From CAMCTV01 sp964420985 (GTDB lineage: Bacteria > Bacteroidota > Bacteroidia > Flavobacteriales_D > Sanyastnellaceae): 64,000 bases of DNA. Under the pieces are notes generated by a model. The model ran no database searches. It worked only from the letters and a program-made list of their open reading frames with translations, and was not told the origin of the DNA. The position numbers and the translations under genes were made by a program. Below, one piece after another: positions 9,451-16,904 of this stretch. Position 1 is the first letter of the stretch. Each line of letters starts with the position of its first letter. The stretch spans positions 1 to 64,000 of the forward strand of contig CAYQUT010000008.1 in the NCBI GenBank assembly GCA_964420985.1, written 5' to 3'.

Positions 9451-9711
9451 TCACCATTTCGATTCATTTGAGACACAAAACTCTTCTCCCGGATGACCAT
9501 CCATCCAGACATCCTCATCAAAACAAAACGTTTTCTTATTATCCGTGCAATTGTTTCTTATCTCTAACCAATAACAACTGCTACCGTCTGGGTTAGAGCT
9601 AATTCCGTCATTGGCGATTATGCCACAATTGCAATTCTCCTCTTCCTTCGAGCAAGAAGCTAAAATCAACAGCACTCCTATGAGTCCAAAATTACTGACA
9701 TTCCTTTTCAT
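9451..9711 (-). CDS. Small cysteine-rich lipoprotein
   Basis: The 86-residue product starting at the ATG at 9711 has a signal with lipobox LASC|S, followed by a Cys-rich segment (NCNCG, SSCYW, NNCTDN, FCFDED, EFCVSN). A longer in-frame start upstream lacks any signal-like sequence, so the shorter form is preferred. The even spacing of cysteines suggests disulfides in the periplasm or at the surface. I do not recognise a family. Confidence 0.6.
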   Translation of the reverse strand: MKRNVSNFGLIGVLLILASCSKEEENCNCGIIANDGISSNPDGSSCYWLEIRNNCTDNKKTFCFDEDVWMDGHPGEEFCVSNESKW

Positions 9712-9745
9712 ATCTATTTGTATTTTCATCAATCCCTGGCTACTT

Positions 9746-10054
9746 CTAACCTTCCACTTCCAATCTAGAAAAGAAATACTTAAAAGACCAATAAAACCAA
9801 TAGGGAAAAGCAATTCCAAAAGTGGCAATAGACAATACCAAAAGACCTAAAGACATAATAAAATACTCACCAAAGCCTCCAGTAAAAACAACCTTCTTAC
9901 CGTCAACTTCCATTTTGGTGAAGAAATACTTGTATGACCAAAATACCCAATAGGGAAAGGCAATTCCTAGAGTTACGATTGACAACACCAATAAGCCCAA
10001 GGACATCACAAAATACTCCCCGAAGCTACCTGTAAAATTCATTTTTTTATTCAT
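9746..10054 (-). CDS. Small membrane protein made of two DUF898/YjgN-like repeats
   Basis: The 102-residue product from the ATG at 10054 consists of two copies of a module of about 48 residues: FTG-x-FGEYF, then SLGLLVLSI, GIAFPYW and KYFF, ending in EV(D/E)G. The halves are nearly identical. Each module has one or two membrane helices and resembles the YjgN/DUF898 repeat (FTG-x-GGE-LF). The role of the family is unknown. A longer in-frame start at 10129 is less likely because homology begins only after the inner ATG. Confidence 0.7.
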   Translation of the reverse strand: MNKKMNFTGSFGEYFVMSLGLLVLSIVTLGIAFPYWVFWSYKYFFTKMEVDGKKVVFTGGFGEYFIMSLGLLVLSIATFGIAFPYWFYWSFKYFFSRLEVEG

Positions 10055-10210
10055 AATGATTTGTTTTAAAGGCCTACAGCTGAGTTTCAATTCCAATGAA
10101 ATGCAACCTTCAAATTGAATTTTCAGCATAACCGAGCGCTTAATAATTCAACTTGTTACGATCAAAAAAAAATACTCCTCAGCCGTAGGTTTTGATTACA
10201 ATTTTTTTAT

Positions 10211-10290
10211 TTTGTCAAATAAAACCACTTTCTTTGTCAAATAGGGTCAATGAATCGATTGGTATTGTCTTCCTGACTTTATTTGTCAAG
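10211..10290 (+). promoter_or_regulatory. Possible operator: repeated TTTGTCAA upstream of the WYL regulator
   Basis: TTTGTCAAATA occurs at 10211-10221 and again at 10233-10243, exactly 22 bases apart (about two helical turns). A third TTTGTCAA copy is at 10282-10289, just before the regulator gene. Evenly phased direct repeats in a promoter region are typical of regulator binding sites, so autoregulation is a reasonable inference. There is no experimental support. Confidence 0.35.
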
Positions 10291-10301
10291 ATTTTTTTGT
10301 T

Positions 10302-11165
10302 ATGTTCAATCAAAATAGAATTTATCGGGTCTTTCAATTGATTCACTTCTTGGGCGCCAGACCCTCCAAACCCATTCACAGCATCGCTCGCCGACTAGAT
10401 ACTTCTGAACGGACGGTCTATCGCTATTTGGACCTATTAAAGGATCTAGGATTTGATGTTGTAAAGGATGACAATAATCGTTATGCCATTCCTTCCAACA
10501 TACCCTTTCAATCATTACCGTTCAATCCCCAAGAAATCAGTTACTTAAAACGACTTCTTCAATCATCAGGAAAAAGAGTCAAACTCAATAACAGCATTCT
10601 TCAAAAGATTGAACACATTCCTGAAGAAGAAACCAATACTCATCTCATTGTTCAAGCACAAATTGGCCAGTGGGTAGAAAAAATCAGTTTGGCCATTTTA
10701 GAGAAGAAACAAATGATCATTGAACAATATGCATCTGCCAATAGTCTTACCATCTCTGACCGATTCATTGAACCCATCTGCTTCACTGATAATTATAAGT
10801 CTTTAGCTGCATTTGAGTTGACATCCAGAAGATGCAAGTTCTTTAATCTAGAGAGAATGGGAAATGTCGTAGCACTGGACACTGCTTTTGCTTTTGAACA
10901 TTTACATGAATTCAGATCACCGGACGTTTTTGGATTTCAAGGTCATGATTCCAATTTGGAAATTGAATGGATCATGAATTTAAGGGCGTATCTTTTGCTC
11001 AAAGAAGAGTTTCCCATGTGCAGCGCTGTTGTTGTCAAAAAAGACAAGTTCCATCTTAAAACCAATGTGCAAGGTTTTATTGCTCCTGCAAGGTTTGTTC
11101 ATGGCATGAAAAAAGATGTAAAGGTTCTTGGATCAAAGGATTTTATTGAATATTTGAAGGGATGA
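10302..11165 (+). CDS. HTH-WYL transcriptional regulator (YafY-like)
   Basis: The 287-residue protein has an N-terminal winged helix (residues about 5-60) with the recognition-helix segment TSERTVYRYLDLLKDLG. A WYL-type ligand-binding region follows (about 140-210, with a degenerate core), and a short C-terminal extension ends the protein. WYL proteins sense small ligands or nucleic acids and are usually local regulators. Its neighbours are a small membrane protein on one side and, convergent, the retinal locus on the other, so a target cannot be named. Phased TTTGTCAAATA repeats precede it. Confidence 0.82.
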   Translation: MFNQNRIYRVFQLIHFLGARPSKPIHSIARRLDTSERTVYRYLDLLKDLGFDVVKDDNNRYAIPSNIPFQSLPFNPQEISYLKRLLQSSGKRVKLNNSILQKIEHIPEEETNTHLIVQAQIGQWVEKISLAILEKKQMIIEQYASANSLTISDRFIEPICFTDNYKSLAAFELTSRRCKFFNLERMGNVVALDTAFAFEHLHEFRSPDVFGFQGHDSNLEIEWIMNLRAYLLLKEEFPMCSAVVVKKDKFHLKTNVQGFIAPARFVHGMKKDVKVLGSKDFIEYLKG

Positions 11166-11232
11166 CGGAATGAGGGAATGAGGGAATGAGGAAATGAGGT
11201 CATGGGATAGAGAGAACTGAGCGATTCGCTAT
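11163..11232 (-). repeat. Dispersed palindrome + CTCATTCC-tract element, copy 1
   Basis: Read on the minus strand this region has ATAGCGAATCGCT (11220-11232) followed by a tract of repeated CTCATTCC units ending at 11163. The same 13-base palindromic word is found at 40125-40137 and a variant at 47389-47406, each followed by a similar pyrimidine-rich tract. It lies between two convergent genes. Confidence 0.55.
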
Positions 11233-11270
11233 AAAGGTGTGAGGGATATCTAAGTGATGTTCAGTGGAAC

Positions 11271-11891
11271 TTATTTGGGAGATTTAGCATAGGGCAATTT
11301 ACCCAACAATTGTGCAACGTGATAAGTATCCAACCCGCTGCATGTAACCGTTTGAGCAGCATTCAAATCAATCGATCCATCCTCCAACAAACAATCATCT
11401 GGAGCTTCTAAAAATACAATTCGACCAATGATAATGGTGGTTCCATTCATTGTCACATCTACCTTCTCAACAAGCTCACATCCGATTTTTATCAGACTCT
11501 CAGCAACAAAGGGAGCATGGAATGACTCAATGAAATGTGGAGTCAATCCCACTGCTTCAAACTCACTGACACCTGCTGGGTACTTCGCGCTGCATTGGTG
11601 CGCCTTCTCATAAAAAGACGGCAAAACATGATTTAAGGTATATTGACCATTCCGTGCAATGTTGCCCAATGTATTCTCAGACTCTTCATTAGGACGAATA
11701 ACAATCCCGCACAAGGCAGGATCTGCACCGATATGAAAATAAGAACTAAAGGTGGCGAGATTGTTATTCTCATTGGGACTTCTCGTGCCTAGGAGATGCA
11801 AACTTTTATACCCTCCAATGGAGTTAATCAAGTTGCCTCGATAACGCCGCTCCATCTTTTCAAAATCATCAATAATCCATTTCATAGCCAT
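11271..11891 (-). CDS. Flavin reductase-like FMN-binding protein in the rhodopsin locus
   Basis: The 206-residue protein matches the flavin reductase split-barrel family: the FMN-binding region NLATFSSYFHIG, and the following segment RPNEESENTLGNI and YTLNHVLPSFYEKAHQ. It starts only 6 bases after the CrtY-Blh gene on the same strand, so it is almost certainly co-transcribed with it. The family reduces FMN or FAD with NAD(P)H, or serves as an FMN-binding oxidoreductase. A role in supplying electrons to the iron-dependent Blh reaction or in carotenoid modification is inference only. Confidence 0.82.
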   Translation of the reverse strand: MAMKWIIDDFEKMERRYRGNLINSIGGYKSLHLLGTRSPNENNNLATFSSYFHIGADPALCGIVIRPNEESENTLGNIARNGQYTLNHVLPSFYEKAHQCSAKYPAGVSEFEAVGLTPHFIESFHAPFVAESLIKIGCELVEKVDVTMNGTTIIIGRIVFLEAPDDCLLEDGSIDLNAAQTVTCSGLDTYHVAQLLGKLPYAKSPK

Positions 11892-11897
11892 TTTTTT

Positions 11898-13889
11898 CTA
11901 AACCTTTACCACACCATTTCTTTTATAAAAACGCAACATGGCAAGGACATGAGGAAAACTTAAACTGGATAAAAAAATAAAGAAAACACTCCATGCTTTT
12001 GTATTGTTCATTGCTTGAATTGGCCAAAAATAATGATACACCAACAAAAAAATCCAAGCTCCCAATTGAAAAATTAGAGACTGTTTCCACATCTGAATAT
12101 GTGTTAACTGTAAACGATTCTTTAAATGAGTCCATCCTAATGCACTATGTTGAAAAATAAAATACAAACCAAAAGCAAAAGTCAACGGCAAATAAACGGT
12201 GAACATTATCCAAAAAAGCGTGAACATCATGGACCATTGTCGGGTAAATATCGCCATCATCATCCAAGGAATAATGATTAGACCATTGGCATTAGGAACT
12301 TCACCAGTATACCCCATAGACTCAAGAATATTTTGTGCTTCTATCTGATGCGTACCCAAAATAAACCAGAGTAAAGTAGCTCCCCAAAATGCTGAAAGAA
12401 TGTTCGACATACCCCACTCGATGCCGTCGGTTTGACCAAAATGGATTGCTGAATACAATAAAAAAATAATCAACGCCAATGTTGGATGAAACATCCAAAT
12501 GGTAGCCATCAATCCCATCATCAACAAATACAAGCCAATAAAATTCAAAAATCTTTTGGTCCCAAAAGCGCATGATTCAACCAAATGATCGAGGGCTCCA
12601 TGAGGGATTCCAACCAAAATTAAACCAATGAGTAAAGTAAACAATCCCAAATTGTTCATAATGGGATATTGAATACGCATGGTTAAAAATAAAACGATAA
12701 AAACATAAATCCCCAAGGTCGAATAATATCGCTTACCCCAAATATGCAAGGCCTTTAAAAATGGAGCCCAAGGTAAATGATAAAATATTTTCACTTCCTC
12801 TTTCCATGATGTTCCTTGATCTAAGAATCGGAGAACCACAGACAAAGAAATCTTGCTCAATAAACTGGTGAATATAGACTTACCCATTTGAGGCCAACGG
12901 GTAAGTGCAATCAATAGAAGCGCATCGTAAAAATCAAAACGCGTTTTGCGAAAAACATGTGATCTTGATTTAAATGACAATTTCAGATTATCTTGATGCT
13001 GTGCAATGGTTTGTGCTATTTCGTTGGCATGTTGGTACATGTTCTTGAAGGCGTAACCCGTTGTTGGTTTTAACATACCAGCCCTTGCGCCCAATGTTGT
13101 CACTCCTACCCTTTCACTGTGTGCCATTTGGCAATTGGTCATGGGTATTGCAGCCATCTCTGTCTCCTTGATTTCATATTCGCCAAAGCGGCTTTGTATA
13201 TAATCATGAAGAATGGGAAAGGCTGCATCATCTTGTAAAACGTCAGTTCCAAATCTCGTCATTTCCACCAGCACTTCATGATCACTCATTGGAAGCACAT
13301 ACATGAATTGAGTGCATCCTTGTTGATCTATTTCAAAATCCATCCAATGCATGACGCCTTTGTGCTGGATGGGCAATTCAGTTTGAATGAACCAACCAAT
13401 AAAACTCTGGAGCATGAAGGTTTGGTGTTCCTTTGGCTCAAAGTATTTTGGAGGACGCGAATCAAAAATATGATGAGCGGTGTAACGCACTCCATTCGCA
13501 ATAACGTACTTGCCTTGCTTATTGGAAGCCACAATGTCTGCATTTTCAGATAGCCTTGTAATAGAGTACTGATCAACTATTTTCTTGGTGGAAACATACA
13601 AATCCATTCCTGAAATAAAATGATATTGCAAGGGCTCTAACGACACACTGTATCCCTCAAACAATTCCATTTTATTCCATGATTTCTGGATAATATGACC
13701 AAAATCTTCTACAATCTGATCCTTCTCACTTGCCCAAAAACAAAACGTACGATCGTTCTTGTTTTTCAAATCACCATCTAAAATGAGGACGGACTTACAA
13801 TGCAATAAATTTCTTTTGTGCAACGCGTGAATCAAAAGCGATGATGAAGCGCCATTGCCCACAAAGATGTAATCATATGACTCTTTCAT
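11898..13889 (-). CDS. Fused lycopene beta-cyclase (CrtY) - beta-carotene 15,15'-dioxygenase (Blh)
   Basis: A single 663-residue frame carries two complete enzymes. Residues 1 to about 382 are a CrtY-type lycopene cyclase: dinucleotide motif VGNGASS (10-16), DRTFCFW (46-52), FDSRPP (142-147), MLQSFIGW (159-166), FMYVLP (195-200), EMTRF (209-213) and RAGMLKPTTGYAF (269-281). Residues about 385-663 are a multi-pass Brp/Blh protein with its metal-ligand histidines: GIPHGALDH (H430, H435), AIHFGQ (H483), FQHSALGW (H581) and SFPHV (H647). The expected activities are lycopene to beta-carotene, then cleavage to two retinal molecules. The gene follows proteorhodopsin and precedes a flavin reductase. 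In the relatives I know, crtY and blh are separate genes. Nothing suggests a frameshift at the junction. Confidence 0.93.
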   Translation of the reverse strand: MKESYDYIFVGNGASSSLLIHALHKRNLLHCKSVLILDGDLKNKNDRTFCFWASEKDQIVEDFGHIIQKSWNKMELFEGYSVSLEPLQYHFISGMDLYVSTKKIVDQYSITRLSENADIVASNKQGKYVIANGVRYTAHHIFDSRPPKYFEPKEHQTFMLQSFIGWFIQTELPIQHKGVMHWMDFEIDQQGCTQFMYVLPMSDHEVLVEMTRFGTDVLQDDAAFPILHDYIQSRFGEYEIKETEMAAIPMTNCQMAHSERVGVTTLGARAGMLKPTTGYAFKNMYQHANEIAQTIAQHQDNLKLSFKSRSHVFRKTRFDFYDALLLIALTRWPQMGKSIFTSLLSKISLSVVLRFLDQGTSWKEEVKIFYHLPWAPFLKALHIWGKRYYSTLGIYVFIVLFLTMRIQYPIMNNLGLFTLLIGLILVGIPHGALDHLVESCAFGTKRFLNFIGLYLLMMGLMATIWMFHPTLALIIFLLYSAIHFGQTDGIEWGMSNILSAFWGATLLWFILGTHQIEAQNILESMGYTGEVPNANGLIIIPWMMMAIFTRQWSMMFTLFWIMFTVYLPLTFAFGLYFIFQHSALGWTHLKNRLQLTHIQMWKQSLIFQLGAWIFLLVYHYFWPIQAMNNTKAWSVFFIFLSSLSFPHVLAMLRFYKRNGVVKV

Positions 13890-13910
13890 GTTATTTCACT
13901 TTTGATTGAT

Positions 13911-13949
13911 AAAACAAAAAGGGACGAGTGTCAAAAACGCCTCGTCCCT
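13911..13949 (-). terminator. Intrinsic terminator between proteorhodopsin and crtY-blh
   Basis: On the minus strand AGGGACGAG, a 12-base loop and CTCGTCCCT form a 9-bp stem followed by TTTTTGTTTT. It lies after the rhodopsin stop and before the crtY-blh start. It would release most rhodopsin transcripts as single-gene mRNA and let some read through to the enzyme gene. Confidence 0.8.
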
Positions 13950-13975
13950 ATTCTTGATTTTTTTGATGTGATCAA

Positions 13976-14692
13976 TTAATCCTCAGTTCTTGAGAGGCTG
14001 TAGATCACCAAACCGAAACCAATTTTATTGATGGCATCAGCAATGTTGTAAACGATGTCCATGGCATGCGTTGCAGCGGCTGGATCTGATACCAATTGGA
14101 TACCAAACAAACCACCTGGTGTGCCAAGGATGTAACCCAATGGATAGATGGCCCATCCTACCAATACAAACCAAGCCAATACACGTGTCGCTTTGGCTAC
14201 TTGAGCACCTGCATTTTGAGCCAATGCAGCCACTTCACCGAACCAAATTAAATAGGCGATGTAGAAATAAGCTGCACCTGAAACCACTCCCCACATGACG
14301 CTATTGCCACGATCGATGGTCTCCCCAAAGTAACCTGTTACCAACATCACCAATGAAGCGAAAATCAATTTCCACAACAATGATACCTTGGCACCTGCCT
14401 TTTTGGTGATCAAATAAAACTCAACACACATCAATGGAACGGTTAGGATCCAATCCACATAACGGAAGAAAGTTGGAGAATCTCCTGTCTCCAAATTGTA
14501 TCCCCTCATGTAATAATAGTGAACTGCTGCAATGAATGTGATTAAACCTGATACCAAAACGGAAGTTCTCCATTTGGGTGAGGTGTTATTCAATTCAAAG
14601 AAGAAGAAAACGGATGCGGCCATCATGGCCATTGTTCCGATAAAGAACGTAAATGCGACATAATTGTCGCTAGCAATTTTTAAATGCTCCAT
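13976..14692 (-). CDS. Proteorhodopsin, outward proton pump, probably green-tuned
   Basis: The 238-residue protein has seven membrane helices. Helix C reads RYVDWILTVPLMCVEF, giving D80 (proton acceptor), T84 and E91 (proton donor). This is the DTE pattern of proton-pumping proteorhodopsins, not the NDQ of sodium pumps. H58 fits the His partner of the acceptor, and K223 in INKIGFG is the retinal Schiff-base lysine. The spectral tuning position (8 residues after D80) is M88, and Met or Leu there gives green absorption whereas Gln gives blue. The helix with GWAIYPLGY is also typical. It is followed by a terminator and the retinal-synthesis gene, and would supply light-driven proton motive force. 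Confidence 0.96.
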   Translation of the reverse strand: MEHLKIASDNYVAFTFFIGTMAMMAASVFFFFELNNTSPKWRTSVLVSGLITFIAAVHYYYMRGYNLETGDSPTFFRYVDWILTVPLMCVEFYLITKKAGAKVSLLWKLIFASLVMLVTGYFGETIDRGNSVMWGVVSGAAYFYIAYLIWFGEVAALAQNAGAQVAKATRVLAWFVLVGWAIYPLGYILGTPGGLFGIQLVSDPAAATHAMDIVYNIADAINKIGFGLVIYSLSRTED

Positions 14693-14801
14693 AGGTTTTG
14701 GTTTTGGTTTTTTCCTACTCTGTTTAGGCTTTTCGGTTCCGCCTTGATGTAATTAATCAATTGTAAAACAAAAGGTTATTGATAATGTTCACTCCATTAA
14801 C

Positions 14802-14838
14802 AAAAAAAAGGGACAATTATTCATTGTCCCCCTTTTTT
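14802..14838 (-). terminator. Bidirectional-looking terminator after the FAS1 gene
   Basis: GGGACAAT, loop TATTC and ATTGTCCC form an 8-bp stem with an A run on one side and a T run on the other. It lies 18 bases past the end of the FAS1-protein gene and insulates it from the rhodopsin promoter region. Confidence 0.82.
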
Positions 14839-14856
14839 ACCTAAACATCATTTCAC

Positions 14857-16809
14857 TTATTGCTTTGTTATCGTTGTAAAAGATTGACCGTCATTGCTGA
14901 CAACTGATAACAGATACATTCCAGATGGAAAATTAGAAAGATCCAATTGAAGTTTCCCGTTCAATGATCCAGACTCGATTTCTCTACCAGACAAGTCAGT
15001 AAGACGATATTTCGCCATCTCATCATATACAATATTTACAAAATTCAAAGTTGGATTTGGGAACACACTTACATCAATCATGTTGTTATTGGATACAACA
15101 GTGGTTGGAGGCAACAACACTGCGTCAATAACATGAGCAACTCCATTATAAGCTAAAACATCAGGGATAGTGACGTTTGCGTTATTGATCATCACTCCAT
15201 TGGTCAAAGAAACCAAAACGGACTCTCCATTCAAGGTAGCCACAGGACCTTCAACCAAAGCGGTGGATAATACTTCAGAACCAACGACATGATAAGTCAA
15301 CACATCCGTCAAATTGGGCAAAGCCAATATACCATTGATATCAGTACCCAAAGCTGAAGCTAGATTATCAAAAGCCTCATTGGATGGAGCAAAAACCGTA
15401 AATGATGCCAATGGATTGCTCAACACGGGTACCAACTCCTCCTGAATAACGGCGGTTGTTAGGGTGCTCAATCCATTATCAATAGCCAAATCTACCACAG
15501 TTTCCACTGGCAAAACCACTGCATTCAAAACGTGAACTACCCCGTTGTATGCGGGAACATCTGTCAAGGTAACCTGAGCTTGGTTGACATACACTGCACC
15601 AGTGCTGGTTACAGTTAACTTCAATGTGTTGGTCGTACTCAAAGGTTGAACAATGACACCGTTGGTAACCGCAGATGATGCCACGGCAGTTCCCAAAACA
15701 TGATAAGTCAAAACATCCGCTAAATTGGGCAAGGCCAATAAACCGTTAATATCGGTTCCCAAAGCGGACGCTAGAGTAATGAAAGCATCATTAGTGGGGG
15801 CAAAAACAGTTAATGTCGCCAAAGGATTACTCAAGGCTGGAATAAGTTCTGCGGTTATAGCGGCCGTCGCCAAATAGGTAAAGCCATTGTCCAAAGCGAC
15901 GTCAACAACCGTTTCAACTGGCAAAACAACCGCGTCAATGACGTGCACCACCCCATTATCAGCAGCAACGTCAGCCAAGATAACTTGTGCATGGTTGACA
16001 AACACATTTCCAGTTGCTGTAAGCGTCAATTTCAAAGTGTTGGTCGTGCTCAATGGTTGAACAATAGCGCCATTGGTAACGACTGATGAGGGTACAGAAA
16101 TACCCAAAACATGATAAGTTAATACGTCCGCTAAATTGGGCAATGCCAATAATCCATTGATGTCTGTTCCCAATGCTAAAGCCAATGCTGAAAAAGCATC
16201 ATTTGTGGGGGCAAAAACGGTATAATCTGCCAATGGATTTGTCAATGCAGGCAACAATTCAGCTGTAACTACAGCGGTAGCCAAATAAGTAAAACCATTA
16301 TCCAACGCCACATCAACAACAGTTTCCACGGGCAATAAAACATTGTCAATAGCGTGTAAAACTCCATTGTCAGTGGAAATATCCGCTGTTGTGACCTGCG
16401 CCTGATTTACAAAAACAGAACCCGTGCTGGTCAAAGTCAATTTCAATGTGTTTGAAGCACTCAATGGTTGAACAATGGCACCATTGGTCACCGCGGTTGA
16501 CGGAACTGCCGCGTCCAAAACATGATACAACAAAATATCACTCAAATTATCCAAAGCCAATAATCCTGCGATGTCGGTTTGCAACGCTGCCGCCAATTGC
16601 TCAAATGCCTGATCATCCGGAGCGAATACCGTAAGGGATGCATTTGGATCTTGCAAAGCAACATCTAATCCTTCTTGGATAAGGGCTGCCTCCAAATAAT
16701 TGTGGTTGGGACTGACGGCAATAACATCGTCAAAAAGGTTGGTTTGCGCAACCGAAACCCATGATACCAGAGTGAAAGCCAAACCGGTAAAAAATCTCAT
16801 TTTTCTCAT
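14857..16809 (-). CDS. Secreted protein with four fasciclin (FAS1) domains and a T9SS sorting domain
   Basis: The 650-residue product has a signal peptide ending near SVAQ. It then has four successive FAS1 domains of about 135 residues (roughly 24-157, 158-292, 293-428, 429-562), each with TVFAP near its middle, a YHVLG-like motif and a final NGVVHVIDAVVLP-like strand. Domains 2 and 3 are very close copies in protein and DNA. The last 75 residues have the type IX sorting pattern (VFPNPTLNFVNI, then DLSGRE and FPSGMYLLSV). FAS1 domains mediate adhesion, so this should be a surface adhesin or matrix protein. The alternative start at the second Met (16800) is possible. Confidence 0.92.
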   Translation of the reverse strand: MRKMRFFTGLAFTLVSWVSVAQTNLFDDVIAVSPNHNYLEAALIQEGLDVALQDPNASLTVFAPDDQAFEQLAAALQTDIAGLLALDNLSDILLYHVLDAAVPSTAVTNGAIVQPLSASNTLKLTLTSTGSVFVNQAQVTTADISTDNGVLHAIDNVLLPVETVVDVALDNGFTYLATAVVTAELLPALTNPLADYTVFAPTNDAFSALALALGTDINGLLALPNLADVLTYHVLGISVPSSVVTNGAIVQPLSTTNTLKLTLTATGNVFVNHAQVILADVAADNGVVHVIDAVVLPVETVVDVALDNGFTYLATAAITAELIPALSNPLATLTVFAPTNDAFITLASALGTDINGLLALPNLADVLTYHVLGTAVASSAVTNGVIVQPLSTTNTLKLTVTSTGAVYVNQAQVTLTDVPAYNGVVHVLNAVVLPVETVVDLAIDNGLSTLTTAVIQEELVPVLSNPLASFTVFAPSNEAFDNLASALGTDINGILALPNLTDVLTYHVVGSEVLSTALVEGPVATLNGESVLVSLTNGVMINNANVTIPDVLAYNGVAHVIDAVLLPPTTVVSNNNMIDVSVFPNPTLNFVNIVYDEMAKYRLTDLSGREIESGSLNGKLQLDLSNFPSGMYLLSVVSNDGQSFTTITKQ

Positions 16810-16904
16810 TGTTTAATATTTTTATATAAACATTAAACACGATGAGGCAAAGGATGTTCACCTTTTAACAAATAAAAAATGACATAGGTCAATTTTGCAA
16901 TGCA

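Noticed and set aside
8969..9496. A plus-strand reading frame of 175 residues overlapping tRNA-Arg and the structured element
   Set aside because: It overlaps a confident tRNA, its terminator and the minus-strand lipoprotein, and its translation has no signal or domain.
11898..13889. CrtY-Blh fusion as a frameshift or assembly chimera
   Set aside because: The frame is continuous across the join, both halves are complete with catalytic motifs, there is no gap or duplication nearby, and the neighbours match a rhodopsin locus. Read mapping would still be worth doing.
13976..14692. Sodium-pumping rhodopsin or chloride pump
   Set aside because: The helix C residues are D, T, E (proton pump) and not NDQ or the chloride-pump pattern.
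14857..16809. CRISPR-like or phage tail-like repeat array
   Set aside because: The periodic sequence is explained by four in-frame FAS1 domains of about 135 residues; spacing and coding frame do not fit CRISPR.
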